From Prosthecochloris sp. (GTDB lineage: Bacteria; Bacteroidota; Chlorobiia; Chlorobiales; Chlorobiaceae), in NCBI GenBank assembly GCA_004028745.1, contig RAZP01000009.1, positions 6,519 to 70,518 of the forward strand: a stretch of DNA of 64,000 nucleotides. Direction: 5' to 3'. Position numbers and translations under genes: made by a program. The notes beneath the pieces are model-generated. The model saw only the letters and a list, made by a program, of their open reading frames with translations. It did not search any database and was not told where the DNA came from. Position 1 is the stretch's first letter, and each line of letters begins with the position of its first letter. Positions 1-7,044 of this stretch are shown here, piece by piece.

Positions 1-1
1 G

Positions 2-211
2 CATCTGGACTTCAGGGTCATTCACCATGGGAAGCCGAAAAACCCTCTTGTCGCTCTGAAATCAGCCTGCGAAATAAAGGGGTTGCCAAAAGCTGAAATG
101 GACAACTTTCTTGCCCAGATATCGGTTTTCCATATGCAGCTTGAAAATCGCGACATTTTGGTCGCCGGGCTTTCAAAATCATCTGCCGATAACGTTTCTG
201 CATTGAACTGA
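2..211 (+). CDS. C-terminal end of an unidentified protein (partial)
   Basis: An open frame enters from the left edge and reads 69 residues to a TGA at 209-211. The visible tail is basic and mixed helical, starting HLDFRVIHHGKPKNPL and ending SSADNVSALN. I recognise no domain in it and the start lies outside the window. It counts as a real gene end because the frame stays open to the edge and a strong hairpin with a T-run follows 12 bases after the stop. Function cannot be stated. Confidence 0.55.
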   Translation, partial: HLDFRVIHHGKPKNPLVALKSACEIKGLPKAEMDNFLAQISVFHMQLENRDILVAGLSKSSADNVSALN

Positions 212-223
212 TTGTCCTGAATG

Positions 224-264
224 CAATAAAAAAGCGGCCTTTTTTCTCAGCCACTTTTTTATTG
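224..264 (+). terminator. Rho-independent terminator
   Basis: The arms CAATAAAAAAGCGG and CCACTTTTTTATTG pair over 14 positions with one G-T pair. The A-rich left arm and T-rich right arm would terminate in both directions. It lies 12 bases after the stop of the partial gene at the left edge. Confidence 0.75.
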
Positions 265-340
265 CCCTGATAATCGCCGGCAACCTTTTTCTTCCCTGTT
301 CCGTTGCTCTTGTATTATTAGAACAACCTTGAAACCTATC

Positions 341-456
341 GGGCACCTCTATTTATTGTCATGAGCGGTTCAAGTGCAAGGCGAACGGAGCGCAGAAATC
401 TTTCTTATCCGCTCAACGAAGCAATTGAAGCGCAGAATAAATAAATTGAGGTACCC
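341..456. mobile_element. MITE-like repeat, copy 1
   Basis: The ends GGGCACCTCTAT and TTGAGGTACCC are imperfect inverted repeats. Inside are the family core AAGGCGAACGGAGCGCAGAAA and a subterminal pair, GCGGTTCAAGTGC against GCAATTGAAGCGC. The flanks TATC (left) and TATA (right) could be a worn 4-bp target duplication. The element ends 12 bases before the start codon of the sugar dehydrogenase gene, so it has replaced that gene's original leader. It codes for nothing. Confidence 0.8.
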
Positions 457-468
457 TATATCTTTAAG

Positions 469-1593
469 ATGTTCCCGTATATCGCACTCCTCTGCCTGCT
501 TATCGGCTTTCATGTGACGGCCTGTGCAGCAGAGCAGTCTGAACAGACTGCCGCATCGCAAGACTTCAAGATTACAACCGTGGTTCGCAACCTTGACCAT
601 CCATGGTCTGTAGCGTTTCTCCCCGGCGGGGATTTCCTGATTACCGAAAGAACCGGAAAACTGCTGCTTTTCCAAAATGACGGGCTTACACATGTTATAA
701 AGGGCCTGCCTGACATCAGCGCTTTCAACCAGGGCGGCCTCCTCGATGTCATCGCCGATCCTGATTTCAAGAAAAACCGGACTATCTATTTCTCGTTTGC
801 CGCAGAAGGCCCTGGAGGCTACGGCACCGAGGTTGCCCGCGCAGTCCTCGATGGCTACTCACTGAAAAACGTACAAATAATTTTCAAGGCAAAACCGAAA
901 ACGCCGACAGGCAGGCACTTCGGCTCACGCCTTCTTATCGCTCCGGATAAAACCCTTTTTGTCACTTTGGGAGATAGAGGGGACATGCGGCAAGCCCAAA
1001 ATACTTCAAACCACCTCGGCTCGATTATCCGCATCAATCTTGACGGCTCTATCCCGCACGACAACCCTTATGTCAGCCTTAAAGGATACCAACCGGAACT
1101 ATACACCTATGGCAACCGCAACATACAGGGCATCGTTCTTCATCCCGAAACCGGAAAGATCTGGTTCCATGAACATGGTCCCAAAGGAGGAGACGAGCTC
1201 AACATACTGAAATCCGGCGCAAATTACGGGTGGCCTGCCGTCACCTACGGCGTTGATTACAGCGGCGCGATCATTTCCCGAAAAACTGAAGCACCCGGCA
1301 TGGAACAACCGGTTGTTTATTGGGTCCCCTCTATTGCTCCTTCAGGTATGACCATCTACGATGGAAATGCTTTTCCCGAATGGAAGGGCAATATCTTTAT
1401 CGGAGCACTTGTGCAGAGACACCTTAGAAGAATTGTTCTTCAGGGAGAGCGAGTTATCAGCCAGGAAGTCCTGCTGAGCGATCTTGGAGAGCGCATACGG
1501 GATGTCCGCACAGGTCCTGACGGCTATCTCTATCTGCTAACGGACAGCGGGAATGGCCGGCTGCTTCGCCTTGAACCTCTTTCCAGCCCCTGA
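469..1593 (+). CDS. PQQ-dependent aldose sugar dehydrogenase (soluble GDH/YliI type), probable lipoprotein
   Basis: The product (374 residues) is a six-bladed beta-propeller enzyme of the glucose/sorbosone dehydrogenase family, which oxidises aldose sugars in the periplasm using PQQ. The N-terminus is hydrophobic and ends in a lipobox-like VTAC (Cys about residue 19), so membrane anchoring is likely. Family signatures are LDHPWSVAFLPGGDFLITER near residue 43, the GRHFGSR segment with the expected catalytic His150, LGDRGD, and HEHGPKGGDELN with the calcium/PQQ-region residues. Length is normal. The ATG at 469 is the first start after an in-frame stop at 442, and no good ribosome-binding site is visible because a MITE ends just upstream. 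I see no PQQ biosynthesis gene here, so cofactor supply is open. Confidence 0.85.
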   Translation: MFPYIALLCLLIGFHVTACAAEQSEQTAASQDFKITTVVRNLDHPWSVAFLPGGDFLITERTGKLLLFQNDGLTHVIKGLPDISAFNQGGLLDVIADPDFKKNRTIYFSFAAEGPGGYGTEVARAVLDGYSLKNVQIIFKAKPKTPTGRHFGSRLLIAPDKTLFVTLGDRGDMRQAQNTSNHLGSIIRINLDGSIPHDNPYVSLKGYQPELYTYGNRNIQGIVLHPETGKIWFHEHGPKGGDELNILKSGANYGWPAVTYGVDYSGAIISRKTEAPGMEQPVVYWVPSIAPSGMTIYDGNAFPEWKGNIFIGALVQRHLRRIVLQGERVISQEVLLSDLGERIRDVRTGPDGYLYLLTDSGNGRLLRLEPLSSP

Positions 1594-1795
1594 TGACAGA
1601 TTCCAATGCAAAATAGCGGCGGCAGGAGTACATAAAATGAGACGAACCCCCAGCTCCTCCTGACACAACTGTTGCAATTCCGCTACACAGCATCAATCGT
1701 ATCTCCCAAAACAAATCCCTCCGGGTATACACAAACCCGCCATAAGACCATATTAAAAAGGGCATTACGATAAAAAATCACCCCTCACAACATTA

Positions 1796-1811
1796 TGGCA
1801 TGCCTTTTGCT
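1796..1811 (+). promoter_or_regulatory. Sigma-54 (RpoN) promoter
   Basis: TGGCAT-N5-TTGCT matches the -24/-12 consensus TGGCAC-N5-TTGCW, with the invariant GG and GC 10 bases apart. Transcription would start near 1822, about 50 bases ahead of the next gene's ATG at 1874, which has a GGGAGA ribosome-binding site. No enhancer-binding regulator gene is adjacent. Confidence 0.7.
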
Positions 1812-1873
1812 GTTACACGGTCAGATTCACAAAAAACAGTGCATTTTTTCACAACTTCAACCGGGAGATAATC

Positions 1874-2509
1874 ATGAAAAACCTCAGCATGATCAAATCA
1901 ATGCTTTTAAGCTCCGCCATTCTGATGGCAGGTGCTCTGCCAATGAATACAGCAGCAGCAAAACCTGATGAAAACAGCAGTGCATCTACCAACGGCACAG
2001 CAAAAGTATCAGCCACCCTGCCTCAGTTCATTATCCTTCATTATTATTCAGCAATCGAACTGAATTTCGACACGCCTGCATCAGAAACCATCGATGAGGG
2101 CAAGAATATCATGAATGTTACATGGGCCGGCAGTGTGTATGATAACGATGAGCTCAAACCTGAAGAACTCAAGGATGCAAAACTCGAACTTGACAACGAT
2201 CTGGTTACCGTTTCTCTTCCAAACGTTTGGGCGGTAAGAGGATTTGCTCCCAATGGAAAAGCAAAAGTAAGTATCGAAATCCCCGAAGGCGGTGATGAAC
2301 TCAAACAGCAGAGTTCTATCATTGAAATGTCGAGCATGAACGTTACTCAAGGAAACAACACCGGCACTTCCCTCGATGTCGAGCTGAACGGCATTGCAAA
2401 AAGCCGGGCAACTACAGGTGGAGTCACCATGGATCTCGACTTCATGAAAACGACCCGCTCAGGGGAACACAGCGGAGGGCTCTACAAAATCACGGCAGAA
2501 ACCATCTGA
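1874..2509 (+). CDS. Secreted protein of unknown function behind a sigma-54 promoter
   Basis: The product has 211 residues with a clear Sec signal peptide: positive MKNLSMIK, a hydrophobic stretch, and a likely AAA-K cleavage near residue 29. The mature part is acidic and rich in beta-strand-forming residues, with no cysteine, and contains VSATLPQFIILHYYSAIELN early on. I do not recognise a domain; a beta-sandwich surface or pilus-like protein is possible. It is a single-gene unit with its own sigma-54 promoter at 1796-1811 and a strong terminator after the stop. RpoN control suggests expression tied to nitrogen status or surface functions, but that is inference. Confidence 0.7.
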   Translation: MKNLSMIKSMLLSSAILMAGALPMNTAAAKPDENSSASTNGTAKVSATLPQFIILHYYSAIELNFDTPASETIDEGKNIMNVTWAGSVYDNDELKPEELKDAKLELDNDLVTVSLPNVWAVRGFAPNGKAKVSIEIPEGGDELKQQSSIIEMSSMNVTQGNNTGTSLDVELNGIAKSRATTGGVTMDLDFMKTTRSGEHSGGLYKITAETI

Positions 2510-2530
2510 CGTATCTCCGTCGAGCGCAGT

Positions 2531-2562
2531 AAAAAAAGGCTCCGCATTGGAGCCTTTTTTCC
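2531..2562 (+). terminator. Rho-independent terminator
   Basis: AAAAAAAGGCTCC and GGAGCCTTTTTTCC form a perfect stem around GCATT, followed by T residues, 21 bases after the stop of the secreted-protein gene. Confidence 0.85.
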
Positions 2563-2565
2563 TCA

Positions 2566-2715
2566 GGGCACCTCTATGTATTGTCATGAGTCCCGATTTT
2601 ATCGGGATAAACTTCAAACCCGGAGTCCTGACAAGTCGGGACATAAGGATTTCGATCCCGACAGGTCAGGATCAACGAAGCAATTGAAGCGCGGAATAAA
2701 TAAATAGAGGTGCCC
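2566..2715. mobile_element. MITE-like repeat, copy 2
   Basis: GGGCACCTCTAT at 2566 and ATAGAGGTGCCC at 2704-2715 are perfect 12-bp inverted ends. The interior keeps TTGTCATGAG near the left end and CAACGAAGCAATTGAAGCGC near the right. Between them is a different filler with several short palindromes built on CCCGA/TCGGG. No clear target duplication remains. The right end touches the stop codon of arfB. Confidence 0.8.
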
Positions 2716-2716
2716 T

Positions 2717-3127
2717 TTAATCATCAACGTTTCTTCGCAAGCTCTTGATTCGTGCCCTCCGAGCCTTGTTTTCCAAGCGCTTTTCTTTTGAAATGGCCGT
2801 GGGGCGTGTTGCTTTTCTTGCTTTGCGAACCATGATCGCTTGTTGAACAATCGCTCGCAGACGATCCAAAGCCTCCTGCCGGTTTTTCTCCTGGGAACGA
2901 TGTTCCTGAGCCTTTATGATGATAACGCCATCCTTCGTGATTCGTTTGTCATGAAGGACGAGAAGCCTCTGTTTGCAAAAATCCGGCAACGAGGAAGCAT
3001 GAATATCGAAACGCAGATGAACTGCCGTTGCGACCTTGTTGACGTTCTGCCCCCCGGCCCCCTGTGACCGAACAGCTTGAATCTCTATCTCCGCATCCTC
3101 GATCGTTATGGTATCGGTAACTCTCAT
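2717..3127 (-). CDS. arfB: Ribosome-rescue peptidyl-tRNA hydrolase ArfB/YaeJ
   Basis: The product has 136 residues: a single class-I release-factor catalytic domain followed by a basic tail. The hydrolytic GGQ motif sits in RSQGAGGQNVNKVATAVHLR (about residues 19-38). The tail, with many Arg/Lys from residue 95 onward, is the part that in this family enters the mRNA channel of stalled ribosomes. It lacks the codon-recognition domains of RF1/RF2. Length fits ArfB. It is transcribed with the HAD phosphatase upstream (gap 33 bases). A MITE abuts its stop codon and may remove its natural terminator. Confidence 0.88.
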   Translation of the reverse strand: MRVTDTITIEDAEIEIQAVRSQGAGGQNVNKVATAVHLRFDIHASSLPDFCKQRLLVLHDKRITKDGVIIIKAQEHRSQEKNRQEALDRLRAIVQQAIMVRKARKATRPTAISKEKRLENKARRARIKSLRRNVDD

Positions 3128-3160
3128 CGCTTTGCTTATATCCTCCGGTTTCTCCTCTGT

Positions 3161-3763
3161 TCAGCAAATGTCAGGCCTTGCCTGCATATCGTTCCAGTCT
3201 GTAAAAAGTATGCTTTCGATACCGGCTTTTCGACAAGCCAAACAGTTCTCAGGTTTATCATCGACCAACAGGAGCTCATCCGGCTTGCTACCCGACGTTT
3301 GCATAACATGCATAAAAGCCTCAGGGGAGTTTTTCAGAAAACCGTGTTCGAAGGAAAGATAGAACTGTTCCATAGTCCGCAAAACGGGAAATCCATTCAA
3401 AAGGGCAGTAAAATGCAACGGATCGGTATCGCTCATTACCCACACATGATTACCACGCTGTAGCCGTTCTATGCCTTTCAAAGCACTTTCTTTCAGAGAA
3501 AAAACACTCTGCCAGGCGTCCTTGATCTCATGAACGGATTCCTTTCGCAGCAATGGATCAGCCGCCATCTGTTCAAGAAAAGCTGCAGGAGCAATCATCC
3601 CTTTGTCAAGCCTCTCCTTGAGATTTCCAGCACAATATTTCCTGAAAATTGCATCAACATTCCTTGTTTCGGCAGCAACCTTGGTACAAAAGGTTGTAAA
3701 ATCCACGTCAACAATGACATTACCTATATCAAGCAGTATGGTTGTAGCTGATCTTGACAACAT
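3161..3763 (-). CDS. HAD-superfamily phosphatase (YihX-like)
   Basis: The product has 200 residues. Motif I is ILLDIGNVIVDVD (Asp12 as nucleophile), motif II is the WVMSDTDPLH region, a Lys follows in FLKNSPEAF, and motif III is LLVDDKPENCLACRKAG. The cap is a small helical insert between motifs I and II, as in alpha-D-glucose-1-phosphate phosphatase YihX. Substrate cannot be read from the sequence. It is the first gene of a two-gene unit with arfB. The start has no strong ribosome-binding site. Confidence 0.8.
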   Translation of the reverse strand: MLSRSATTILLDIGNVIVDVDFTTFCTKVAAETRNVDAIFRKYCAGNLKERLDKGMIAPAAFLEQMAADPLLRKESVHEIKDAWQSVFSLKESALKGIERLQRGNHVWVMSDTDPLHFTALLNGFPVLRTMEQFYLSFEHGFLKNSPEAFMHVMQTSGSKPDELLLVDDKPENCLACRKAGIESILFTDWNDMQARPDIC

Positions 3764-3864
3764 TTTCCTGAGTTGCTTTCGCTATTGCTATAAGACTGGG
3801 TATATTTGTTTCAAGGGCACATCCATATCTATAACTTTCACGCCAACCTAACCAATACCCTACT

Positions 3865-4308
3865 ATGAATATAGAGGAACTGCTTAACCTGGGCGGGTCG
3901 GTTATCCGCGGGAATAGCGACGATGCAACGACCTCCCTTGATCCTGATCAGCTTTCTTCAGCGCTCGGTAGCCTTTTTGGTGGAAAAGAAGGAAAACTTG
4001 ATTTTGGAACGCTGCTTGGCAAAATGAAGGAGTCAGGACTCGATGATATTGCTGCATCATGGCTGGGAAACGGCCAAAACGCTTCCATTTCAGTTGAAGC
4101 CATAAGGAACCTTCTCGGCCCGGATAAAATAGCCGATTTTGCATCCATGCTTGGGCTGAACGAAAAAAGCGCGGAAACTGCCATCGCTGACGCTCTTCCT
4201 GAAATGGTCGATAAAGCCAGCCCTGACGGTTCCTTGCTGGAAAACATCATCGACAACGCCGGAGGCCTTGAAGGGCTGCTCGGGTTTGCAAGAAAGTTTT
4301 TTTCGTAA
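3865..4308 (+). CDS. DUF937 / YidB-like protein
   Basis: The product is a small soluble protein of 147 residues with the YidB-type segment IAASWLGNGQNASISVEAIR (about residues 62-81), a Gly-rich start and short amphipathic helices. Some members of this family are thought to influence oligomeric or surface assemblies, but no reaction is known. It converges with the WD40 gene, with only 18 bases between their stops. No signal peptide is visible. Confidence 0.75.
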   Translation: MNIEELLNLGGSVIRGNSDDATTSLDPDQLSSALGSLFGGKEGKLDFGTLLGKMKESGLDDIAASWLGNGQNASISVEAIRNLLGPDKIADFASMLGLNEKSAETAIADALPEMVDKASPDGSLLENIIDNAGGLEGLLGFARKFFS

Positions 4309-4326
4309 AAAACAGCAGGCCTCAGG

Positions 4327-5277
4327 CTACTTCATCCCCCATAACTTGATCTTGCGGTCGTCGCTGCCGCTGACAATTATTTTGCCGTCAGGTGAGATAT
4401 CCACGGACTGAACTTCAAGCACATGGCCCCGATAGGTGTGCAGAAGCTTTCCTGCTTCCACCTCCCAGAGACGAACAGATTCATCATTAGCAACACTCGC
4501 AGCTTTTTTGCCATCAGGGCTGAAACAAACGCTGCGGACACCATCTTCGTGCCCTTCCATGATATGCTTTATTTCACCGGTCCCGGCATCGAGAATCTTC
4601 ACAGCCGCATCCCTGCCGCACAGAATGATCAGTGAATCATCCGGACTGAAACTGACGGAATAGGAGTGCCTGTCGCGCGTTTTGTAACTTGCTGTATTTT
4701 TTCCGCTTTCAACATCCCAGAGACGCACCACCGGCTCTTCACCGCAGCTGACAAGTTTTTTCCCGTCGTGGCTGAAAGCAACACACTCTATATAGGATGT
4801 ATGACCGGTCAATGTTTTCAACTCTTTGCCCGACTCGACATCCCAGAGCTTGATCGTCGTATCGCGCGAGCAGCTTGCGAGCGTTTTGCCGTCAGGACTG
4901 AAGGCAACCATGCGCACCTCGGTATCGTGCCCTTTGCACTCATGAAGGCACGCACCGGTTTCGACATCCCAGATTCTCATCGTGCTGTCAATGCTCCCAC
5001 TGGCGACTTTGTCTCCATTGGGGCTGTAATCGACGCATTTGACCCAGGTTGTATGACCTGACATGGTATGCAGTGCCTGACCGGTTTCCACATCCCACAG
5101 CATGACTTTCTCATCAAAACTGCCGCTGACAAGCTTTTTTCCATCGGGACTGAACCGGACACCAAGCACCCGGTCTTCGTGCCCTTCGAGAGTCCTGATC
5201 AACGCTTCATCCTCACGTACCTGTGGACGCTTCAGTTCCTCTTCTTTTTTTCCGAACAATTTCGATAACAAACCCAT
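4327..5277 (-). CDS. WD40-repeat protein, one seven-bladed propeller
   Basis: The product has 316 residues with seven GH-WD repeats, starting at TLEGHEDRVLGVRFSPDGKK (about residue 29) and ending at DDRKIKLWGMK. Blades recur every 41-42 residues, enough for one closed propeller. Blade 5 is degenerate (RDRHSYSVSFSP instead of a GH turn). The N-terminal 25 residues are basic and charged (LFGKKEEELKRP) with no signal peptide, so it should be a cytoplasmic scaffold or sensor. No enzymatic domain is fused and its partner is unknown. Confidence 0.9.
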   Translation of the reverse strand: MGLLSKLFGKKEEELKRPQVREDEALIRTLEGHEDRVLGVRFSPDGKKLVSGSFDEKVMLWDVETGQALHTMSGHTTWVKCVDYSPNGDKVASGSIDSTMRIWDVETGACLHECKGHDTEVRMVAFSPDGKTLASCSRDTTIKLWDVESGKELKTLTGHTSYIECVAFSHDGKKLVSCGEEPVVRLWDVESGKNTASYKTRDRHSYSVSFSPDDSLIILCGRDAAVKILDAGTGEIKHIMEGHEDGVRSVCFSPDGKKAASVANDESVRLWEVEAGKLLHTYRGHVLEVQSVDISPDGKIIVSGSDDRKIKLWGMK

Positions 5278-5488
5278 GATACTGTTTAGGTTTAAAGTGG
5301 TTTAAAACTGCATAAGTTTTAAAAGTTAAGGTCTAAAAATAAAAAAAATGCTGGATTGTTTGAGAGGGAGTTTGGTTTCGGGGAGTTTTTTCAGCTTAAC
5401 AAACATTGAGGACACTGCGAATACTCAACTTTGCGATATCATGCACCAACGCATCACTATTGAAGAAATCCGCAAAGCCTCGCAGAGT

Positions 5489-6058
5489 TCACGATTCATG
5501 CTTTCTCCTTTTGGAACGCTCTTTAAGACGGGCGCTGGTCATACGTTCACTCAACCCTCCTTCTTCCACAAATGCTTTTTCGAGTTGCCTCAACTGACGA
5601 TCGAGTAAGTATGTTGTTACTTTGATCAATCCAATAATGACATTGGCTGCAATAGCTGGGTCTGAATGCTCGACACCTTTACGAAAAGTCTCATAGTCAG
5701 CGCCAGGCTGCTTGTTCAATTCACGCAACCTTTTCGTGTACGGATGATCGAGAGGCCATTCCTCAAGCCCCTTTGTTCGCAAAAAGTCACGATAATCTTC
5801 AAGCAACTCTTCAAGGCTTGCTCTTGCCACGCTGGTCAGCTTGATTTCCATTTTTTTCGAAGTTCCTGAAGCCTGACTACCCTCGATAATGTTTTGCTTT
5901 CCTGACCTTGCAGCTTGAACCATCTGGTCATAGGTTCTATCGTTTTTGCGAATATACCGTTCGCAAAAACGCACCGTAGCGTCATAGACGATTTGTGCTT
6001 TCTTGTAAGAAAGCAGCTCCTTGTAACCTCCATGGGGAGGAATAAATCCTTCAGTCAA
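5489..6058 (-). CDS. Four-helix-bundle (23S rRNA intervening-sequence protein-like) protein
   Basis: The core YKELLSYKKAQIVYDATVRF...AARSGKQNIIEGSQASGTS belongs to the four-helix-bundle family related to proteins encoded in 23S rRNA intervening sequences; the C-terminus is very basic (RLKERSKRRKHES). I place the start at a TTG (6056-6058) because AGGAGG lies 5 bases upstream. An upstream ATG at 6088 would add 10 residues coded by low-complexity DNA covering that ribosome-binding site. The product then has 189 residues. Function is unknown. It is a lone gene next to the PIN/Phd module. Confidence 0.75.
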   Translation of the reverse strand: MTEGFIPPHGGYKELLSYKKAQIVYDATVRFCERYIRKNDRTYDQMVQAARSGKQNIIEGSQASGTSKKMEIKLTSVARASLEELLEDYRDFLRTKGLEEWPLDHPYTKRLRELNKQPGADYETFRKGVEHSDPAIAANVIIGLIKVTTYLLDRQLRQLEKAFVEEGGLSERMTSARLKERSKRRKHES

Positions 6059-6230
6059 TGAAGCCTCCTGAAAGGACACAAAAGACAAAAGGGACGAAAA
6101 AGAAAAGAAACCATGTCAGCGCCATCCTTATGTCACTTATGTCCTTTACGTCATTTCTTTTTATAAATCGATTGTATCCAAAGCTTCTTCAAATCGTACA
6201 GCCATTTCGAAAAAACACAAACACCGCAAC

Positions 6231-6289
6231 AGCTATACTCTCCTTCCTGAAAAATTGTACCGCCTCCCTTTCCAGAGCGCACCTTCGCC
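6231..6289 (-). pseudogene. Duplicated 3' end of the cruC-like glycosyltransferase gene
   Basis: These 59 bases match 7043-7101, the true 3' end of the glycosyltransferase gene, with 6 mismatches. Read on the minus strand they give GEGALWKGRRYNFSGRRV and a stop, against GDGAQWKGRRYNFSGKRV in the intact gene. The toxin-antitoxin pair lies exactly between the two copies. The fragment has no start and cannot be functional as a protein. Confidence 0.8.
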
Positions 6290-6321
6290 GAGGCAGAGGA
6301 GGTTTTCGTAGATCTTGCGCC

Positions 6322-6717
6322 TTACCAGATCGTTTGAACCAGTTTTGACTGCCGGAGATTCTGATCGGCTGTTAACAGCGGGGTTTTTGTGACAAGGGAC
6401 GAGGCGCAGATGATTCTGTCGGCAGGATCGCTGTTGATCGTGTCAGGCAATGTTGTTGAAAGAAGAGCTATTTCCGGTGTTATTTCCTGAAAAACATACT
6501 TGTTGGACGAAAACAGCAGATCAACAAATTCAATATACGGCACGTTGACTTCAATCCTTTTTTTCCTGATCAGCATGGCTATTTCCCAAAGAGAGATCGA
6601 GCAGAAAAGAATGCCATCAGACTGATTTGCATCCCTTAACGCTCTTTTCGCCTTGTCACTCAACATCTCCGGCTGCAGGGCATCCCATAGAATCACATGC
6701 GTATCAACGGTGATCAC
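6322..6717 (-). CDS. PIN-domain toxin (VapC-like ribonuclease)
   Basis: The product has 131 residues and is a complete PIN domain. Acidic metal ligands are visible at Asp5 (MITVDTHVILWD), Glu in SISLWEIAML (about residue 45), the Asp pair in DPADRIICASSL and the Asp in PLLTADQNL. VapC proteins are Mg-dependent endoribonucleases that cut tRNA or rRNA; the target here is unknown. The start codon overlaps the antitoxin stop by 4 bases, so the two are translationally coupled. The last codons run up to the duplicated cruC tail. Confidence 0.88.
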   Translation of the reverse strand: MITVDTHVILWDALQPEMLSDKAKRALRDANQSDGILFCSISLWEIAMLIRKKRIEVNVPYIEFVDLLFSSNKYVFQEITPEIALLSTTLPDTINSDPADRIICASSLVTKTPLLTADQNLRQSKLVQTIW

Positions 6718-6947
6718 TCCGTTTCAGCCTCCCACTGCACGTCAAGAGGTGAAATAACATCACGCAGAACAGCCGTTGCTGCAATCTCTTTCAGCTTTTT
6801 TCTCGCTGTTTTCCGCTTGTCTTCGGGAGGAACAAGGCGCGCGACTACCTTTCCCATCGAGGTAATCTCAAGGGTTTCACCATGCTCGACACGCTGCATT
6901 ACTTTCTTGAGATTGGCTCGCAGCTCACTTACTGCAATGGTTCCCAT
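6714..6947 (-). CDS. Phd/YefM-family antitoxin
   Basis: The product has 77 residues beginning MGTIAVSELRANLKKVMQRV, the typical Phd/YefM DNA-binding fold, followed by EHGETLEITSMGKVVARLVP and a charged C-terminal helix that would neutralise the PIN toxin. The start at 6947 is preceded by GAAAGGAACA. An upstream ATG at 6992 would run through that site and the operator. Two TTGTACAA palindromes upstream are the likely autoregulatory operator. Confidence 0.87.
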   Translation of the reverse strand: MGTIAVSELRANLKKVMQRVEHGETLEITSMGKVVARLVPPEDKRKTARKKLKEIAATAVLRDVISPLDVQWEAETE

Positions 6948-6984
6948 GGTTGTTCCTTTCCTCTTTTCTGAATTACCACCATAA

Positions 6985-7005
6985 TTGTACAACTAAATTG
7001 TACAA
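6985..7005. promoter_or_regulatory. Paired TTGTACAA palindromes, likely antitoxin operator
   Basis: TTGTACAA occurs at 6985-6992 and again at 6998-7005, each a perfect 8-bp palindrome, 13 bases apart centre to centre. They lie 38 bases upstream of the antitoxin start. Phd/YefM proteins bind short paired palindromes in their own promoter. A third TTGTAC occurs within the cruC tail at 7067-7072 and in its duplicate. Confidence 0.6.
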
Positions 7006-7044
7006 AACACCATCCTATTTTCAAAACTTTACCACACGAAAAAG

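Noticed and set aside
2840..3463. Plus-strand open frames opposite arfB and the HAD phosphatase gene
   Set aside because: Antisense to two genes with clear catalytic motifs; no independent support.
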